The notes under the pieces: generated by a model
Told to the model about the DNA's origin: nothing
The model's input: only the letters and a program-made list of their open reading frames with translations
Database searches by the model: none
Shown: positions 9,345 through 19,341 of the stretch, one piece after another
How positions within the stretch are numbered: the first letter of the stretch is position 1
Layout: the number at the start of each line of letters is the position of its first letter
Translations under genes and position numbers: made by a program
Assembly: GCF_001442535.1 (NCBI RefSeq)
Contig: NZ_CP013141.1
Span: 2,410,839 to 2,474,838, forward strand
Direction: 5' to 3'
Length of the DNA: 64,000 nt
DNA from: Lysobacter antibioticus
Lineage (GTDB): Bacteria > Pseudomonadota > Gammaproteobacteria > Xanthomonadales > Xanthomonadaceae

Positions 9345-11324
9345 TCAAGGCTTCGCGCGCTTCGCATACTCGGCCATGTCGATGCGCAGGATGCGGCGCA
9401 GTTCCAGGATCGCCTGCGGGGTCTCCTGCACGCTGTGACCGGAGGGGATCACCTTCTCCGACAAGGCGCCGTCGAGATGCGCGCTGCGGTACGGCACCGC
9501 GCCGTCGCTGGACTGCAGCAGCGGCAACTTGAGATCGCGTTGGCCGACGATGGTGTGGTACGGCAGGCCCGATTCGATCGGCAGGTTTTCGGTGCTGCGC
9601 ATGAACAACGAATTCGGGCTGAGGTCGTCCGGGCCGGTCGGCGGACGGCCCTTGCGGAAACCGATCTTCTGCAACTCGTCCTGGTCCACTTCGTTGCGCT
9701 GGGCGAGTTCGGCGGTTTCGCGCAGCACGTCGAACGGCAGCCGGATCAGCTTGCGCACCATCCGCAAGGGCCAACCGTCGGTGACCACAGCGCCGCGATG
9801 CGGCGAGGCCAGGAACACCGCGCGCTCGAACTGCGGCATCGCCTTGAACACCGTCAGTTCGCGCACCACCGGCTCGTTGCGCAGGCGCTGCGCGGCGGCC
9901 GGGTCGAAGGCCTGCAGGGTCGCATCGAGAACGCGGTCGCCGCTGTCGCTGACCAACAGGCGCGAGATCACCCCCCCCATGCTGTGCCCCACCAGCACCG
10001 CATCGCGGCCGGCGACGTCGTCGCCTTCGGGATCGTAGTGGGCGAAAGTCTGGGTCAGGGCCGAGTCGATCGCGGCGCGATTGGACAGGATGCTGAGGTT
10101 GGTCGGATAGAACACCTGCCACAGCTGGTAATGCTTGCGCAGGGTTTCGTCGCCGAGCAGTTCGTTGGCGAGGTTGACCCAGGCCTCCGGGCTGCTGGCC
10201 AGGCCGTGCACCAATACGATCACGCGCTTGTCGGGGTCGTAGGGCTGGTTGAGATAGATGCGCGGCTTGAACGCGCGCGCCTGCTTCGGCCGCAACAGGC
10301 TCGACAGGCTCAACCGCGCCAGCTCCGAACGCGCCAGCCAGATGCCGTAGGCAGCCGAGTAATTCGCCGCCAGCGGCACCTTGCGCCCGGCGATGGTTTC
10401 GCTGTCGATGCGGTAAGGGTTATAGACGTCCATGCGCGCGGTGCGGCTGGCCAGCACGGCGTCGAGCCCGCCGTCGCCGTCGAAACGCAGGGTCGCGGTG
10501 ACCGGCAGGTAGCGGGTGTCGCGGTACGGCGTGTCGGCGGCCTCCGGGTTGCTGCGCGAACGGCGCGGGAACACCGCCACCAGCGCGGTGCCGAAACCGT
10601 CGCGGCGATACACCGCGCGCAGGTTGTCGAAACCCAGGGTGTCCGATGCGAGCAGGGCTTCCGGTTGCTGGGTCAGCTCGGTGGCTTCGTAACCGTGCAG
10701 GGCGATGCTCAGTTCGAGCCCGCCGACTTGCAGCGGCGTCGCCCCGATCTGGCCGCGGCTGGCCTCGAATGCGGCTTGCGCGACGACGTCGATGGCGCGG
10801 TTGTAGAAACGCAGCACGCGCTCCTGGCGCGCCTCGAACACGCGTTGCTCGGGCGTGCGGGGGCTCAGGAACAGATAGGCGTAGGCATAACGCGCGGTCT
10901 CGATCGCCGCGCGCGTGCGCAGGTCGCTGTCGACGTCGGGCGCGGCGACGGCGCTCAGCTCGCTCTTGGGCGGCTCGGCGCGCTTCGCCATCCCGGCGCT
11001 CTCGGCGGCCTTGGTCACCGTCGCGGGCGCGGCGTTCATGCGCAGCAATTGCAGCTCCGCCGCGGTCGCCAGCCAGTCTTCGACCGGCGCCAGCGGCCGC
11101 AGTTGCGCAATGCAGGGGTCGGGCTCGCGCGCGCACTGCTCCGAGTCGAGGCCGGCCGAGCCCAGCGCGGTTGCCGCCGAGGTGCTCAGGCGCCCGCCGC
11201 TGAGCGCGTCGACGTTGCGTTCGACCGCGACATCGCCGAAGGCGCGTTCCTTGACCTTGACCACGGCGCAGCCGCTGCCGCCGAGTAGCACCAGTCCCGC
11301 CAACAAGCCGACCAAACCACGCAT
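9345..11324 (-). CDS. Lipase-like alpha/beta hydrolase lipoprotein
   Basis: A 659-residue exported protein with a short hydrophobic N-terminus and a lipobox-like G-S-G-C (Cys19; Gly at -3 is slightly atypical). The alpha/beta-hydrolase core lies in the C-terminal half: an oxyanion-type VLVHGLASS near residue 375, the nucleophile elbow GHSMGG near 450, and a late HSVQETPQA segment likely to supply the catalytic His. The ~350 N-terminal residues are not a family I recognise. It probably acts on lipids or esters at the cell envelope. It is oriented towards the multicopper oxidase and diverges from the MACPF cassette. Confidence 0.82.
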   Translation of the reverse strand: MRGLVGLLAGLVLLGGSGCAVVKVKERAFGDVAVERNVDALSGGRLSTSAATALGSAGLDSEQCAREPDPCIAQLRPLAPVEDWLATAAELQLLRMNAAPATVTKAAESAGMAKRAEPPKSELSAVAAPDVDSDLRTRAAIETARYAYAYLFLSPRTPEQRVFEARQERVLRFYNRAIDVVAQAAFEASRGQIGATPLQVGGLELSIALHGYEATELTQQPEALLASDTLGFDNLRAVYRRDGFGTALVAVFPRRSRSNPEAADTPYRDTRYLPVTATLRFDGDGGLDAVLASRTARMDVYNPYRIDSETIAGRKVPLAANYSAAYGIWLARSELARLSLSSLLRPKQARAFKPRIYLNQPYDPDKRVIVLVHGLASSPEAWVNLANELLGDETLRKHYQLWQVFYPTNLSILSNRAAIDSALTQTFAHYDPEGDDVAGRDAVLVGHSMGGVISRLLVSDSGDRVLDATLQAFDPAAAQRLRNEPVVRELTVFKAMPQFERAVFLASPHRGAVVTDGWPLRMVRKLIRLPFDVLRETAELAQRNEVDQDELQKIGFRKGRPPTGPDDLSPNSLFMRSTENLPIESGLPYHTIVGQRDLKLPLLQSSDGAVPYRSAHLDGALSEKVIPSGHSVQETPQAILELRRILRIDMAEYAKRAKP

Positions 11325-11470
11325 GTCCTATCCACCGGGCGAAAACCGTTGGCATTGTCGAGCGCGCCCGCTCCGGCGTAAATACCGGCGCGCCTTCACG
11401 CCCAGCCCGCCAGGGCGTTTCCCGTATCGACTCCTCCGCTTTCTGTCTTGCGCGCACGAGGCGCCCCGCC

Positions 11471-11833
11471 ATGCATCCGCTCGGAAATCCCGCAGAGTCA
11501 GGCCAGCCCGAACTGCACGTCCAGCACATCGCCTGCGCCAACAACGCCGCGTTCGTGCTGCGTTTCATCATCCAGCGCCTGGACGGCGACCGGGTGATCA
11601 GCCAGGCCCCGACCGGCCGCGGATTCGCGGCCGGGCAGACCCGCAGCGTCGACTTGTCCGCGCTGCGCTTTCACGGTCAGACGCTGGACGTGGGCGACCG
11701 CGTGCGCATCCGCGCGCGCGCGATGGGCGGAACGCGCCGCGACGGTCCGTCGGTGGCCTATGCGCCCAACGGCCATACCGCGACCTTCAGCGTGCGCGGC
11801 ACCACCTTGAGTTTCACGATCAACCGCATCTGA
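11471..11833 (+). CDS. Small beta-rich protein of unknown function, first gene of MACPF cassette
   Basis: A 120-residue protein with no signal peptide or membrane segment. It contains alternating hydrophobic strands (AAFVLRFIIQ, VRIRARAMGG, GTTLSFTI) and looks like a compact beta-sandwich. I recognise no family. Its stop is 11 bp before the next gene, and the third gene has a MACPF-like signature. By analogy with aegerolysin/MACPF pairs in fungi it could be a lipid-binding or membrane-targeting partner, but the aegerolysin signature itself is not visible, so this role is a guess. Confidence 0.75.
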   Translation: MHPLGNPAESGQPELHVQHIACANNAAFVLRFIIQRLDGDRVISQAPTGRGFAAGQTRSVDLSALRFHGQTLDVGDRVRIRARAMGGTRRDGPSVAYAPNGHTATFSVRGTTLSFTINRI

Positions 11834-11844
11834 GGCATCCGCCC

Positions 11845-12591
11845 ATGACCGCGTCGCACGCGCTGGAAGGTCAAGCCACCGATTGGCTGCGCGACAGCGA
11901 GAATCTGCTGGTTCGCTTCGGTCTCAACGACGCCGACGCCGACGCCCGCCATCGCAATCGCGGCGCGCAGGCGCATATGTTCACCGACGCGCGCTTGCCG
12001 CATCTCGCGCCCGATCGCGTATTTCCGAATTTGGTCGCGGTAAGCCGCGGCGCGGCGCTGTCGATCCAGATCCGCGCGCGCTCGCGCGGGCCGTTGGGCT
12101 TCGGTTTCCGCATCGCCACCGGCGCCGATCCGGTGGTGGATCGTCTCTACGCGGTCCACCGCGCCGACGCCTTGGGCTATCGCAGCGTCACCGTGCGCCG
12201 GTTCCAGCACGAAGCGAGCCTGATCACCGTCGACCTGATGCGCGCGCGGCTCGGCCATTCGCACCGCCTGGACGCGCTGCAACAGCTGTGGACCTGCGAC
12301 ATCACCACCTGGGACGTGCATCAGTTTCTCGATCCGATCAGCGCGCGCGTCTATACCCGCAACAACCCGCGCTTCCCGCCGACCCCGCCGGCCGGGCCGG
12401 TGGACACCCGGCGCGGCAGCGCGCGGGACGCTGCCGGAGGCCCCGCGCTGCAGGTCAACGCCGGGGTTATCTGGGCCGACGGCAGCGCCGAGCAGACCTT
12501 CGAACGCATCCAGGTGCAGGCCGAGGCCGATCCGGATCGGGAGTTCTCCGGCCGGCTGCGCGTGCATTTTTTCGTCGTCGATCCGGATTGA
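11845..12591 (+). CDS. Protein of unknown function, second gene of MACPF cassette
   Basis: A 248-residue protein beginning MTASHALEG; this ATG directly follows the previous gene, so earlier in-frame codons are discarded. No signal peptide or transmembrane segment. It has a basic, Arg-rich middle and a Pro-rich stretch near residue 175 (FPPTPPAGP), followed by a C-terminal beta-strand-like part (RLRVHFFVVDPD). I recognise no domain. Tight spacing puts it in one operon with both neighbours, so it may be an accessory or regulator of the pore-forming candidate. Confidence 0.75.
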   Translation: MTASHALEGQATDWLRDSENLLVRFGLNDADADARHRNRGAQAHMFTDARLPHLAPDRVFPNLVAVSRGAALSIQIRARSRGPLGFGFRIATGADPVVDRLYAVHRADALGYRSVTVRRFQHEASLITVDLMRARLGHSHRLDALQQLWTCDITTWDVHQFLDPISARVYTRNNPRFPPTPPAGPVDTRRGSARDAAGGPALQVNAGVIWADGSAEQTFERIQVQAEADPDREFSGRLRVHFFVVDPD

Positions 12592-12637
12592 ACGGCCGCG
12601 CGTCGCGCCTGCCGTATCGCACAACCGAGGGCTGAGC

Positions 12638-14095
12638 ATGCTCGTCACCATCGCATTCGCCGGCGACTCCGACCGCAACCTGGTCCTGCGCTTGGAGCCG
12701 GACACGTCCTTGCGCCAGATTCGCGAACAACTCGCGGCGCTGGACGCGATGGCGCCGGGGGATCGCTTCCAGTTCGGCAATGCGCGCCTGGACCCGTCGA
12801 TCGAGGCCGACACCAAACTCAAGGAATTGATCAGCGAGGACGGCGTGCTGACCGTGCGTCCCGCGCCGCGCGCGCCGGAACCCGAGCCGGAGCCGGAGCC
12901 GGAGCCGGAACCAGAACCGGAACCCGAACCCGAGCCGCCGCCCGCGCGCCCGGCGCTGCGCCCGACCGCGCCCACCGCGCGGCCTACCGAAGCGAGTTGG
13001 GGATTGCGCGGCGAAGACGAAACGCCGGACCTGCTGGCGCATCTGCAAGCCCAGATGGCCGGATTCAACGTACGCACGCCGGACGATTTCACCGCGCTGC
13101 CGCTGGCGACGGTGCAGGCGCTGTTCGCCGCGCACAGGCTCGACCGCGGCCTGCGTTTCGGCCCCGATCCGAACGACGTCTTGTTCGGCGCGCGCGCGCC
13201 GCGTTCGCCGGTGGTGTACCGGCATCCTCAGCGGCCGCCGCATTCGGGCGGGGTCTCGTTCACCTCCAGTTGGACCATCAGCGCCACCGCCAGCCGGGTG
13301 CTGCACGCGTTGCACACGCGCAGCATCCACAACGCCAACGCCGGCGGCGGCGTCAACGGCTTCGGTCTGGCCGCGGATTTCCGTCGCGATCTCGAACGCC
13401 TGCAGCGCAACGAAGTCACCGCGATCCATCTGGTCGACGAGATGATCGTGCCCAAGGTCGTGCTGATGCTGGATCCCGACACCGACCTGGAGGTCGCGCC
13501 CGAACTGGTCGAAGCGGTCGACCGCGCGCTGGCGACACCCGGCCGGGCCGGGCAATACGAAGCGCTGCACGAACGCGTGTTCGCCAACTTCGGCTATTTC
13601 TTCCCGTGCGAGGCGCTGCTCGGCGGCACCCGCATGCGCTCGCTCAGTACGATCAGCGAAGACCTGCAAGAGCAGGAGCAACTGCTGTCGGGCTTCGGTT
13701 TCGGCGCCGCCGCGAAGGACGCGCCCACCCGTTTCGGTCCGGCCAGCGGCGACATCGGTTACGCGCGCGGCGACAGCCGGCTGTCCGAGCATCGCCACAT
13801 CCGCCAGTTGCGCCAGCAGAGCATCCGCACCGTCGGCGGGCATCCGGCGCAGGGCCTGTCGGACGAAATGGCGCTGAAATGGACGGCCGGACTGGATGCG
13901 GTGGAGCTGTGGGCCACCATCGGCCATCGCCGGCTGGTGCCGATCCTGCGCTTCCTGCCGCCCCGGCAACGCGACCGCTGCGTCAGCGTGATCGATCAGT
14001 TCGCCCGCTCCGGCGCCGGCGCGCGCTACACCGTGCTGGACATGGCCGCTTACGTGATGCCGTTCAATCGCGATTTTCTCGGCGCGATCCTGTAG
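12638..14095 (+). CDS. MACPF-like protein with N-terminal ubiquitin-like domain
   Basis: A 485-residue protein in three parts. Residues 1-75 look like a ubiquitin-like beta-grasp (LRLEPDTSLRQIREQLAAL, then GDRFQFGNARL). Residues 81-100 are ten Glu-Pro dipeptides, a rigid spacer. The remainder holds F-G-Y-F-F-x6-G-G at 318-330, which keeps the exact spacing of the MACPF/perforin signature Y-G-T-H-Y-x6-G-G, and a late W-A-T-I-G-H-R-R-L-V-P-I segment (425-436) of a type seen after MACPF domains in fungal proteins. No signal peptide, so export would need a specialised route or cell lysis. Pore formation is inferred; a non-lytic MACPF relative is possible. Confidence 0.6.
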   Translation: MLVTIAFAGDSDRNLVLRLEPDTSLRQIREQLAALDAMAPGDRFQFGNARLDPSIEADTKLKELISEDGVLTVRPAPRAPEPEPEPEPEPEPEPEPEPEPPPARPALRPTAPTARPTEASWGLRGEDETPDLLAHLQAQMAGFNVRTPDDFTALPLATVQALFAAHRLDRGLRFGPDPNDVLFGARAPRSPVVYRHPQRPPHSGGVSFTSSWTISATASRVLHALHTRSIHNANAGGGVNGFGLAADFRRDLERLQRNEVTAIHLVDEMIVPKVVLMLDPDTDLEVAPELVEAVDRALATPGRAGQYEALHERVFANFGYFFPCEALLGGTRMRSLSTISEDLQEQEQLLSGFGFGAAAKDAPTRFGPASGDIGYARGDSRLSEHRHIRQLRQQSIRTVGGHPAQGLSDEMALKWTAGLDAVELWATIGHRRLVPILRFLPPRQRDRCVSVIDQFARSGAGARYTVLDMAAYVMPFNRDFLGAIL

Positions 14096-14107
14096 CTCGC
14101 ATCGACA

Positions 14108-14138
14108 TAAAAAAACCCCGCCTTTCGGCGGGGTTTTC
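14108..14138. terminator. Bidirectional rho-independent terminator
   Basis: The stem AACCCCGCC/GGCGGGGTT with loop TTTC has a seven-A run on the left and a T-run on the right. It therefore works both for the rightward MACPF cassette and for the leftward groESL operon, which converge here. Confidence 0.9.
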
Positions 14139-14162
14139 GCGGTGCTTACGGCGATCGGGGGA

Positions 14163-15929
<1,767 letters not shown>

Positions 15930-15934
15930 CCCGA

Positions 15935-16222
15935 TCAGCCGACGATCGCGAGGACGTCGTCTTCCTTGAGGATTTTGTATTCGACGCCGTCCTGCTTGTA
16001 GGAGCTGCCCGAGTACTGGCCGTAGATGACCTTGTCGCCGACCTTGAGCTTCGGCGCGCGCACGCTGCCGTTGTCCAGGGCCTTGCCTTCGCCGATGGCG
16101 ACGACTTCACCCTTGGTCGACTTTTCCTTGGCGGCGTCGGGGATGATGATTCCGCCGGCCGAGATTTCGTCGGCTTCGATCGGCTTGACCACAACGCGGT
16201 CGTAAAGCGGCTTGAGATTCAT
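15935..16222 (-). CDS. groES: Co-chaperonin GroES (Hsp10)
   Basis: A 95-residue lid subunit that caps GroEL. It has the canonical N-terminus [11 protein letters not shown], the mobile-loop region [12 protein letters not shown] and the terminal EDDVLAIV. It is the first gene of groESL and lies 47 bp downstream of a CIRCE operator. Confidence 0.99.
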   Translation of the reverse strand: MNLKPLYDRVVVKPIEADEISAGGIIIPDAAKEKSTKGEVVAIGEGKALDNGSVRAPKLKVGDKVIYGQYSGSSYKQDGVEYKILKEDDVLAIVG

Positions 16223-16269
16223 GGCAACCCTCTGTAAGTGCTTGAATGGGTGGAGAAAGGACGGGAATT

Positions 16270-16296
16270 TTAGCAGTCGCCCCCGGAGAGTGCCAA
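16270..16296 (-). promoter_or_regulatory. CIRCE operator (HrcA binding site) of groESL
   Basis: TTAGCAGTC, nine bases, then GAGTGCCAA. This matches the CIRCE inverted repeat TTAGCACTC-N9-GAGTGCTAA with one change per arm and the exact 9-bp spacer. It lies 47 bp upstream of groES, as expected for HrcA repression released by heat shock. Confidence 0.85.
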
Positions 16297-16449
16297 CGCC
16301 GGGGACAAAAGCGCCCGGACGAACCGGGACTGCACGCTAAATGAGGCGGTCCCGGGAGCCTTTCAAGGGGTGGGCGACGAAATCCTGGCACCGGTCGATG
16401 ACAGGCCGGGGGGCGGGCCCGCTCGGGCAGCCGTCCTCGGCCCGAGCGC

Positions 16450-17283
16450 TCAGGTCCCCAGTCGCTTCTGATAGGCGGCCGGGGTGGCGCCGAGGCTGCG
16501 CCGGAACATGGCGATGAAGGCGCTGACGCTGTCGTAGCCCAGGTCCAGGGCGATCGCGGTGACCGCATCGCCGGCGGCGAGGCGCTCCAGCGCCCGCATC
16601 AAGCGCGCGCGCTGCCGCCATTGCAGCAGGCTTTGGCCGGTCTGCGCGGCGAAGCGCCGGCTCAGGCTGCGCTCGGACAGGTGCGCGAACTCGGCCCAGT
16701 CGGCCAGGCTGCGCGGGTCGGCCGGATCGTCGGCCAGGGCCTGGGCGACGCGCAGCAGGCGCGGATCGGACGGCATCGGCAAGCCGATCGGCCGCTGCGC
16801 CGGGTCCGCGAGCCCGCTCAGTGCGAACCCGCCCAGAGCGGGCCCGGCCGGAGCGATCTCGTCGAGCAGCACCTGGGCGAGCCGGGTCTGGGCCGGATCC
16901 AGGGGCGCCGCGTCCGGCCATTGCGCGGCGCGCGCGACCGCCTCGCGCAACAGGCCGGACACGCGCAGGGCGCAGGCCCGGGCCGGCAGCGCTGCGCAGG
17001 CGGACCCGGCGACGTAGACGCTCCAGCCGGAGAAAGCGGCGCCGTGCGAGCGCAGCGAATGCTCGGCCTGCGGCGGCACCCACACCGCGTCGGTGGCCGG
17101 CACGACCCAGCGCCCCTGCGCGGTGCCGACCGTCAGCAGGCCGCGGTGCGCACCGAACAATTGCCCGCGCGCATGCCGATGCGCCGCGGTGTCGCGCACG
17201 CCGGCGCTGGTCATCGTCACCGCGATCACCACCGGTCCGTCGGCGGAATCGGCGCGGAGCGCGGCGAGCAGAGGGTCGGACAT
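16450..17283 (-). CDS. AraC-family transcriptional regulator
   Basis: A 277-residue regulator. The N-terminal cupin-like sensor half (HRHARGQLFGAHRG, then VPPQAEHSLRSHG) belongs to the AraC-type ligand-binding fold. The C-terminal ~100 residues carry two helix-turn-helix units with typical words: LADWAEFAHLSERSLSRRF, GQSLLQWR and AIALDLGYDSVSAFIAMFRR. The ATG at 17283 (MSDPLLAALR) begins the conserved domain; upstream in-frame codons overlap the divergent gene. It faces a small protein gene across a 93-bp divergent promoter region, which is its most likely target. Confidence 0.9.
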   Translation of the reverse strand: MSDPLLAALRADSADGPVVIAVTMTSAGVRDTAAHRHARGQLFGAHRGLLTVGTAQGRWVVPATDAVWVPPQAEHSLRSHGAAFSGWSVYVAGSACAALPARACALRVSGLLREAVARAAQWPDAAPLDPAQTRLAQVLLDEIAPAGPALGGFALSGLADPAQRPIGLPMPSDPRLLRVAQALADDPADPRSLADWAEFAHLSERSLSRRFAAQTGQSLLQWRQRARLMRALERLAAGDAVTAIALDLGYDSVSAFIAMFRRSLGATPAAYQKRLGT

Positions 17284-17376
17284 TGGCTGGAACGCGCTAT
17301 CGAATGGCCGGGGCAACGTAGCAGAGCGCCGGCGCCGAACCCAGCATGGTCGCCTCATCCCGAACGGAGCCGCGCC

Positions 17377-17625
17377 ATGCGAGCCGAAGACTTGTTGCCC
17401 GACCATCTCGACCACACCCGCATCGACGGCGTCCTCGTCCGCAAAGGATCGGTCGGTGCGTTTCTCGCCAATGCGCGGGTATGGTCGGATGGCGATGCCG
17501 ATGCGCGTGCGCAGGCCGAACGGCATATCGTCGAGGCGCTGCCGGCCTTGCGCGCGTTGGGTCTGTTCGAGGTGTTGGAGATTCGCGACCCACGGTTGCG
17601 CGTGTTGGTTGCGAGGCTTGGGTGA
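17377..17625 (+). CDS. Small conserved hypothetical protein
   Basis: An 82-residue acidic protein from the ATG at 17377 (MRAEDLLPDHLDHTRI). The middle, VRKGSVGAFLANARVW, and the end, ALPALRALGLFEVLEIRD, resemble small soluble proteins of unknown function that I believe are annotated DUF7709 in proteobacteria; that name is tentative. It is transcribed divergently from the AraC regulator and may be controlled by it. Confidence 0.65.
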   Translation: MRAEDLLPDHLDHTRIDGVLVRKGSVGAFLANARVWSDGDADARAQAERHIVEALPALRALGLFEVLEIRDPRLRVLVARLG

Positions 17626-17675
17626 GGATGGCGGTAACGCAGGCCGACCGAGGTTTCGTCGCACCTGAGGATTCG

Positions 17676-17700
17676 CGGTCGCGGCTTGCGCCGCTCCTAC
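17676..17700 (-). repeat. GTAG-type REP unit, inverted
   Basis: Full-length reverse copy (CGGTCGCGGCTTGCGCCGCT) that can pair with the forward copy at 17727 to form a long hairpin after the small gene. Confidence 0.85.
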
Positions 17701-17726
17701 CCAAGAGCAGCGACGTTGCTTTAAGG

Positions 17727-17751
17727 GTAGGAGCGGCGCGAGCCGCGACCG
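17727..17751 (+). repeat. GTAG-type REP unit
   Basis: Near-consensus copy with GCGCGAGCC in the loop. Partner of 17676. Confidence 0.85.
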
Positions 17752-17877
17752 TGATCGCTCCGCCTGCCGCGTCACTGCGGTGCCCGACATTCCACGCCGA
17801 CCATGACTTCCCTGCCGCGCGCCGCACCGCGCCGCGTCCTAGACTGCAGCCATCCCCGCCATAGCCAGGACCGCCGC

Positions 17878-18252
17878 ATGTCATCCGTGACCTCACCGAA
17901 ACAGATCGCCGCTTCGCTGACCGAGTTCTGGTCGCCGCGCGTGGTCGCCGAAGTCGACGACGCCTACATCAAGGTCGCCCGTGTGCAGGGGCAGTTGGCC
18001 TGGCACAGCCATGCCGACGAGGACGAGTTGTTCCTCGTACTCAAGGGCCGGCTGGTGATCGAGATGGAAGACCGCAAGGTCGAACTCGGCGAGGGCGAGA
18101 TGTTCGTCGTGCCCAAGGGCGTGCGCCACAACCCCATCGCCGACGAGGAATGCCATCTGATGCTGATCGAGCGCAAGACCACCCTGCACACCGGCGACGT
18201 GGTCACCGACAAGACCCGTTCGCTCGACGAGCAACTGCGCCCCTTGGGCTGA
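17878..18252 (+). CDS. Single-domain cupin protein
   Basis: A 124-residue protein starting MSSVTSPKQI. Both cupin motifs are present: motif 1 HSHADEDELFLVLKG, with the metal-ligand His-x-His-x4-Glu pattern, and motif 2 GEMFVVPKGVRHNP. Such proteins bind a divalent metal and act as small dioxygenases, isomerases or sugar-binding proteins; the substrate is unknown. Monocistronic by context. Confidence 0.85.
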   Translation: MSSVTSPKQIAASLTEFWSPRVVAEVDDAYIKVARVQGQLAWHSHADEDELFLVLKGRLVIEMEDRKVELGEGEMFVVPKGVRHNPIADEECHLMLIERKTTLHTGDVVTDKTRSLDEQLRPLG

Positions 18253-18423
18253 GCCGGCGCAACCAGGGCTATCGACGAGATGACCCGCGAGCGCGATGAC
18301 CTGGCAACCGAGGCGTCATCGATGGACGCATCACCGCTCGATCGCGGTTGCCGCTACCGATGCTCACGGCCGCTCCGGCCGGACGATTCGGTGTCGACGC
18401 CGAAGACCCGACGCCATAAAAGA

Positions 18424-18453
18424 AAAGAGCGCGTCCCGTGGAACGCGCTCTTT
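18424..18453. terminator. Terminator-like hairpin
   Basis: A perfect 11-bp stem, AAAGAGCGCGT/ACGCGCTCTTT, with an 8-nt loop. It is preceded by an A-rich run and followed by only three T, so it could stop transcription in either direction after the cupin gene. Confidence 0.65.
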
Positions 18454-18706
18454 GGTGCGGAGATGGCCTGTCCTCTGCATGGCGCTATCCGGCGCCCTCC
18501 CCCCGAACCGACCTCTTGTCTTTCCGAAGTCCTTATCGGCGTGCGGCCATATTCCAAAGTCCACGCTACGGTTGCTAGGGAGCGCGACCGGAAATTACGC
18601 TACTTTCGGTAGCGCTCATGATTGCTTATCGGCCTAAGTCATTGTAATAAATAGACCTACTGATACGACACGACAGCGTAAACGCACTGGCTGATGCGAC
18701 TATCGA

Positions 18707-18717
18707 TCACCTGGTGA
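18707..18717. promoter_or_regulatory. Candidate operator palindrome upstream of XRE regulator
   Basis: TCACC-T-GGTGA lies 54 bp before the XRE start. The gene may be autoregulated through it; a second short element, CTGTCA-N4-CTGTCA, abuts the start codon. Confidence 0.3.
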
Positions 18718-18770
18718 CTATCAGTAGCTGAACGTGTGATATCGGCCTCAAACCTGTCAGGAACTGTCAT

Positions 18771-19190
18771 ATGACGCCGCAACAGCGCATCCGCCTCGCC
18801 CGCCGTCACGCCGGACTATCACAAGCCGCGCTCGGGGCCGCGGTCGGGGTGCAACGCAGCGCGGTCGGTCATTGGGAGTCGGCGCAAAGCAAATTCCCGA
18901 GCGTCGCCCACCTGCGCGAACTGGCCCTGGTGACCGGGGTGCAGTTCGAGTGGCTGGCGACCGGGCGCGGCAAGATGAGCCTGTCGCTGGACACGGCGAT
19001 GGACTCGGTCGCCGCGGCGGAGGCCTTGCTGATCGACGACCCGCTGGAATTGCGCCTGATCCTGGCCTTCCGCGAGGCGCCCACACGCGCCAAGGCACCG
19101 CTGGTCGAAGTCGTCGAACAGATGGCCGAACTGCGCACCGGCCGGCCGGCGCGCTCGGTCGCCGGCGGCGGCAAGCGCACAACGACCTGA
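18771..19190 (+). CDS. XRE-family (Cro/CI-like) transcriptional regulator
   Basis: A 139-residue DNA-binding protein. Residues 1-65 form a standard five-helix HTH_3 domain: QRIRLARRHAGLSQAALGAA, then QRSAVGHWESA. A helical C-terminal part of about 70 residues may mediate dimerisation. It lies alone downstream of an AT-richer region with a palindrome, so autoregulation is likely. Target genes are unknown; no prophage genes are nearby. Confidence 0.9.
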   Translation: MTPQQRIRLARRHAGLSQAALGAAVGVQRSAVGHWESAQSKFPSVAHLRELALVTGVQFEWLATGRGKMSLSLDTAMDSVAAAEALLIDDPLELRLILAFREAPTRAKAPLVEVVEQMAELRTGRPARSVAGGGKRTTT

Positions 19191-19341
19191 GAAGCCCGTC
19201 GCAAGTCCGGGCGCGAACCGTGACGCAGGGCAGCGGGCGATGTCATAAACCCCGACTAGACTCGACCGGATGCGCCCGGGGAGGGTGCATCGACCGCGTC
19301 GTTCCGCACGCACGCGTCGTCAATACATAAGGAGCCGTTCG

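Larger units (their letters stand above)
18253..18770. other. Intergenic region with terminator and AT-richer upstream region of the XRE gene
   Basis: Beyond the hairpin at 18424-18453, the stretch from about 18590 to 18770 is clearly poorer in GC than its surroundings. It contains CTACTTTCGGTAG (18600-18612) and the palindrome TCACCTGGTGA (18707-18717). It has no convincing open frame. The composition suggests acquired DNA or a regulated promoter. Confidence 0.55.

Noticed and set aside
18424..18453. tRNA or small structured RNA near the hairpin
   Set aside because: No cloverleaf arms or TPsiC-like GTTCRA sequence could be found; the simple stem fits a terminator.
18280..18640. Overlapping small + frames after the cupin gene
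   Set aside because: They run through the terminator stem in several frames equally, a sign of chance openness.
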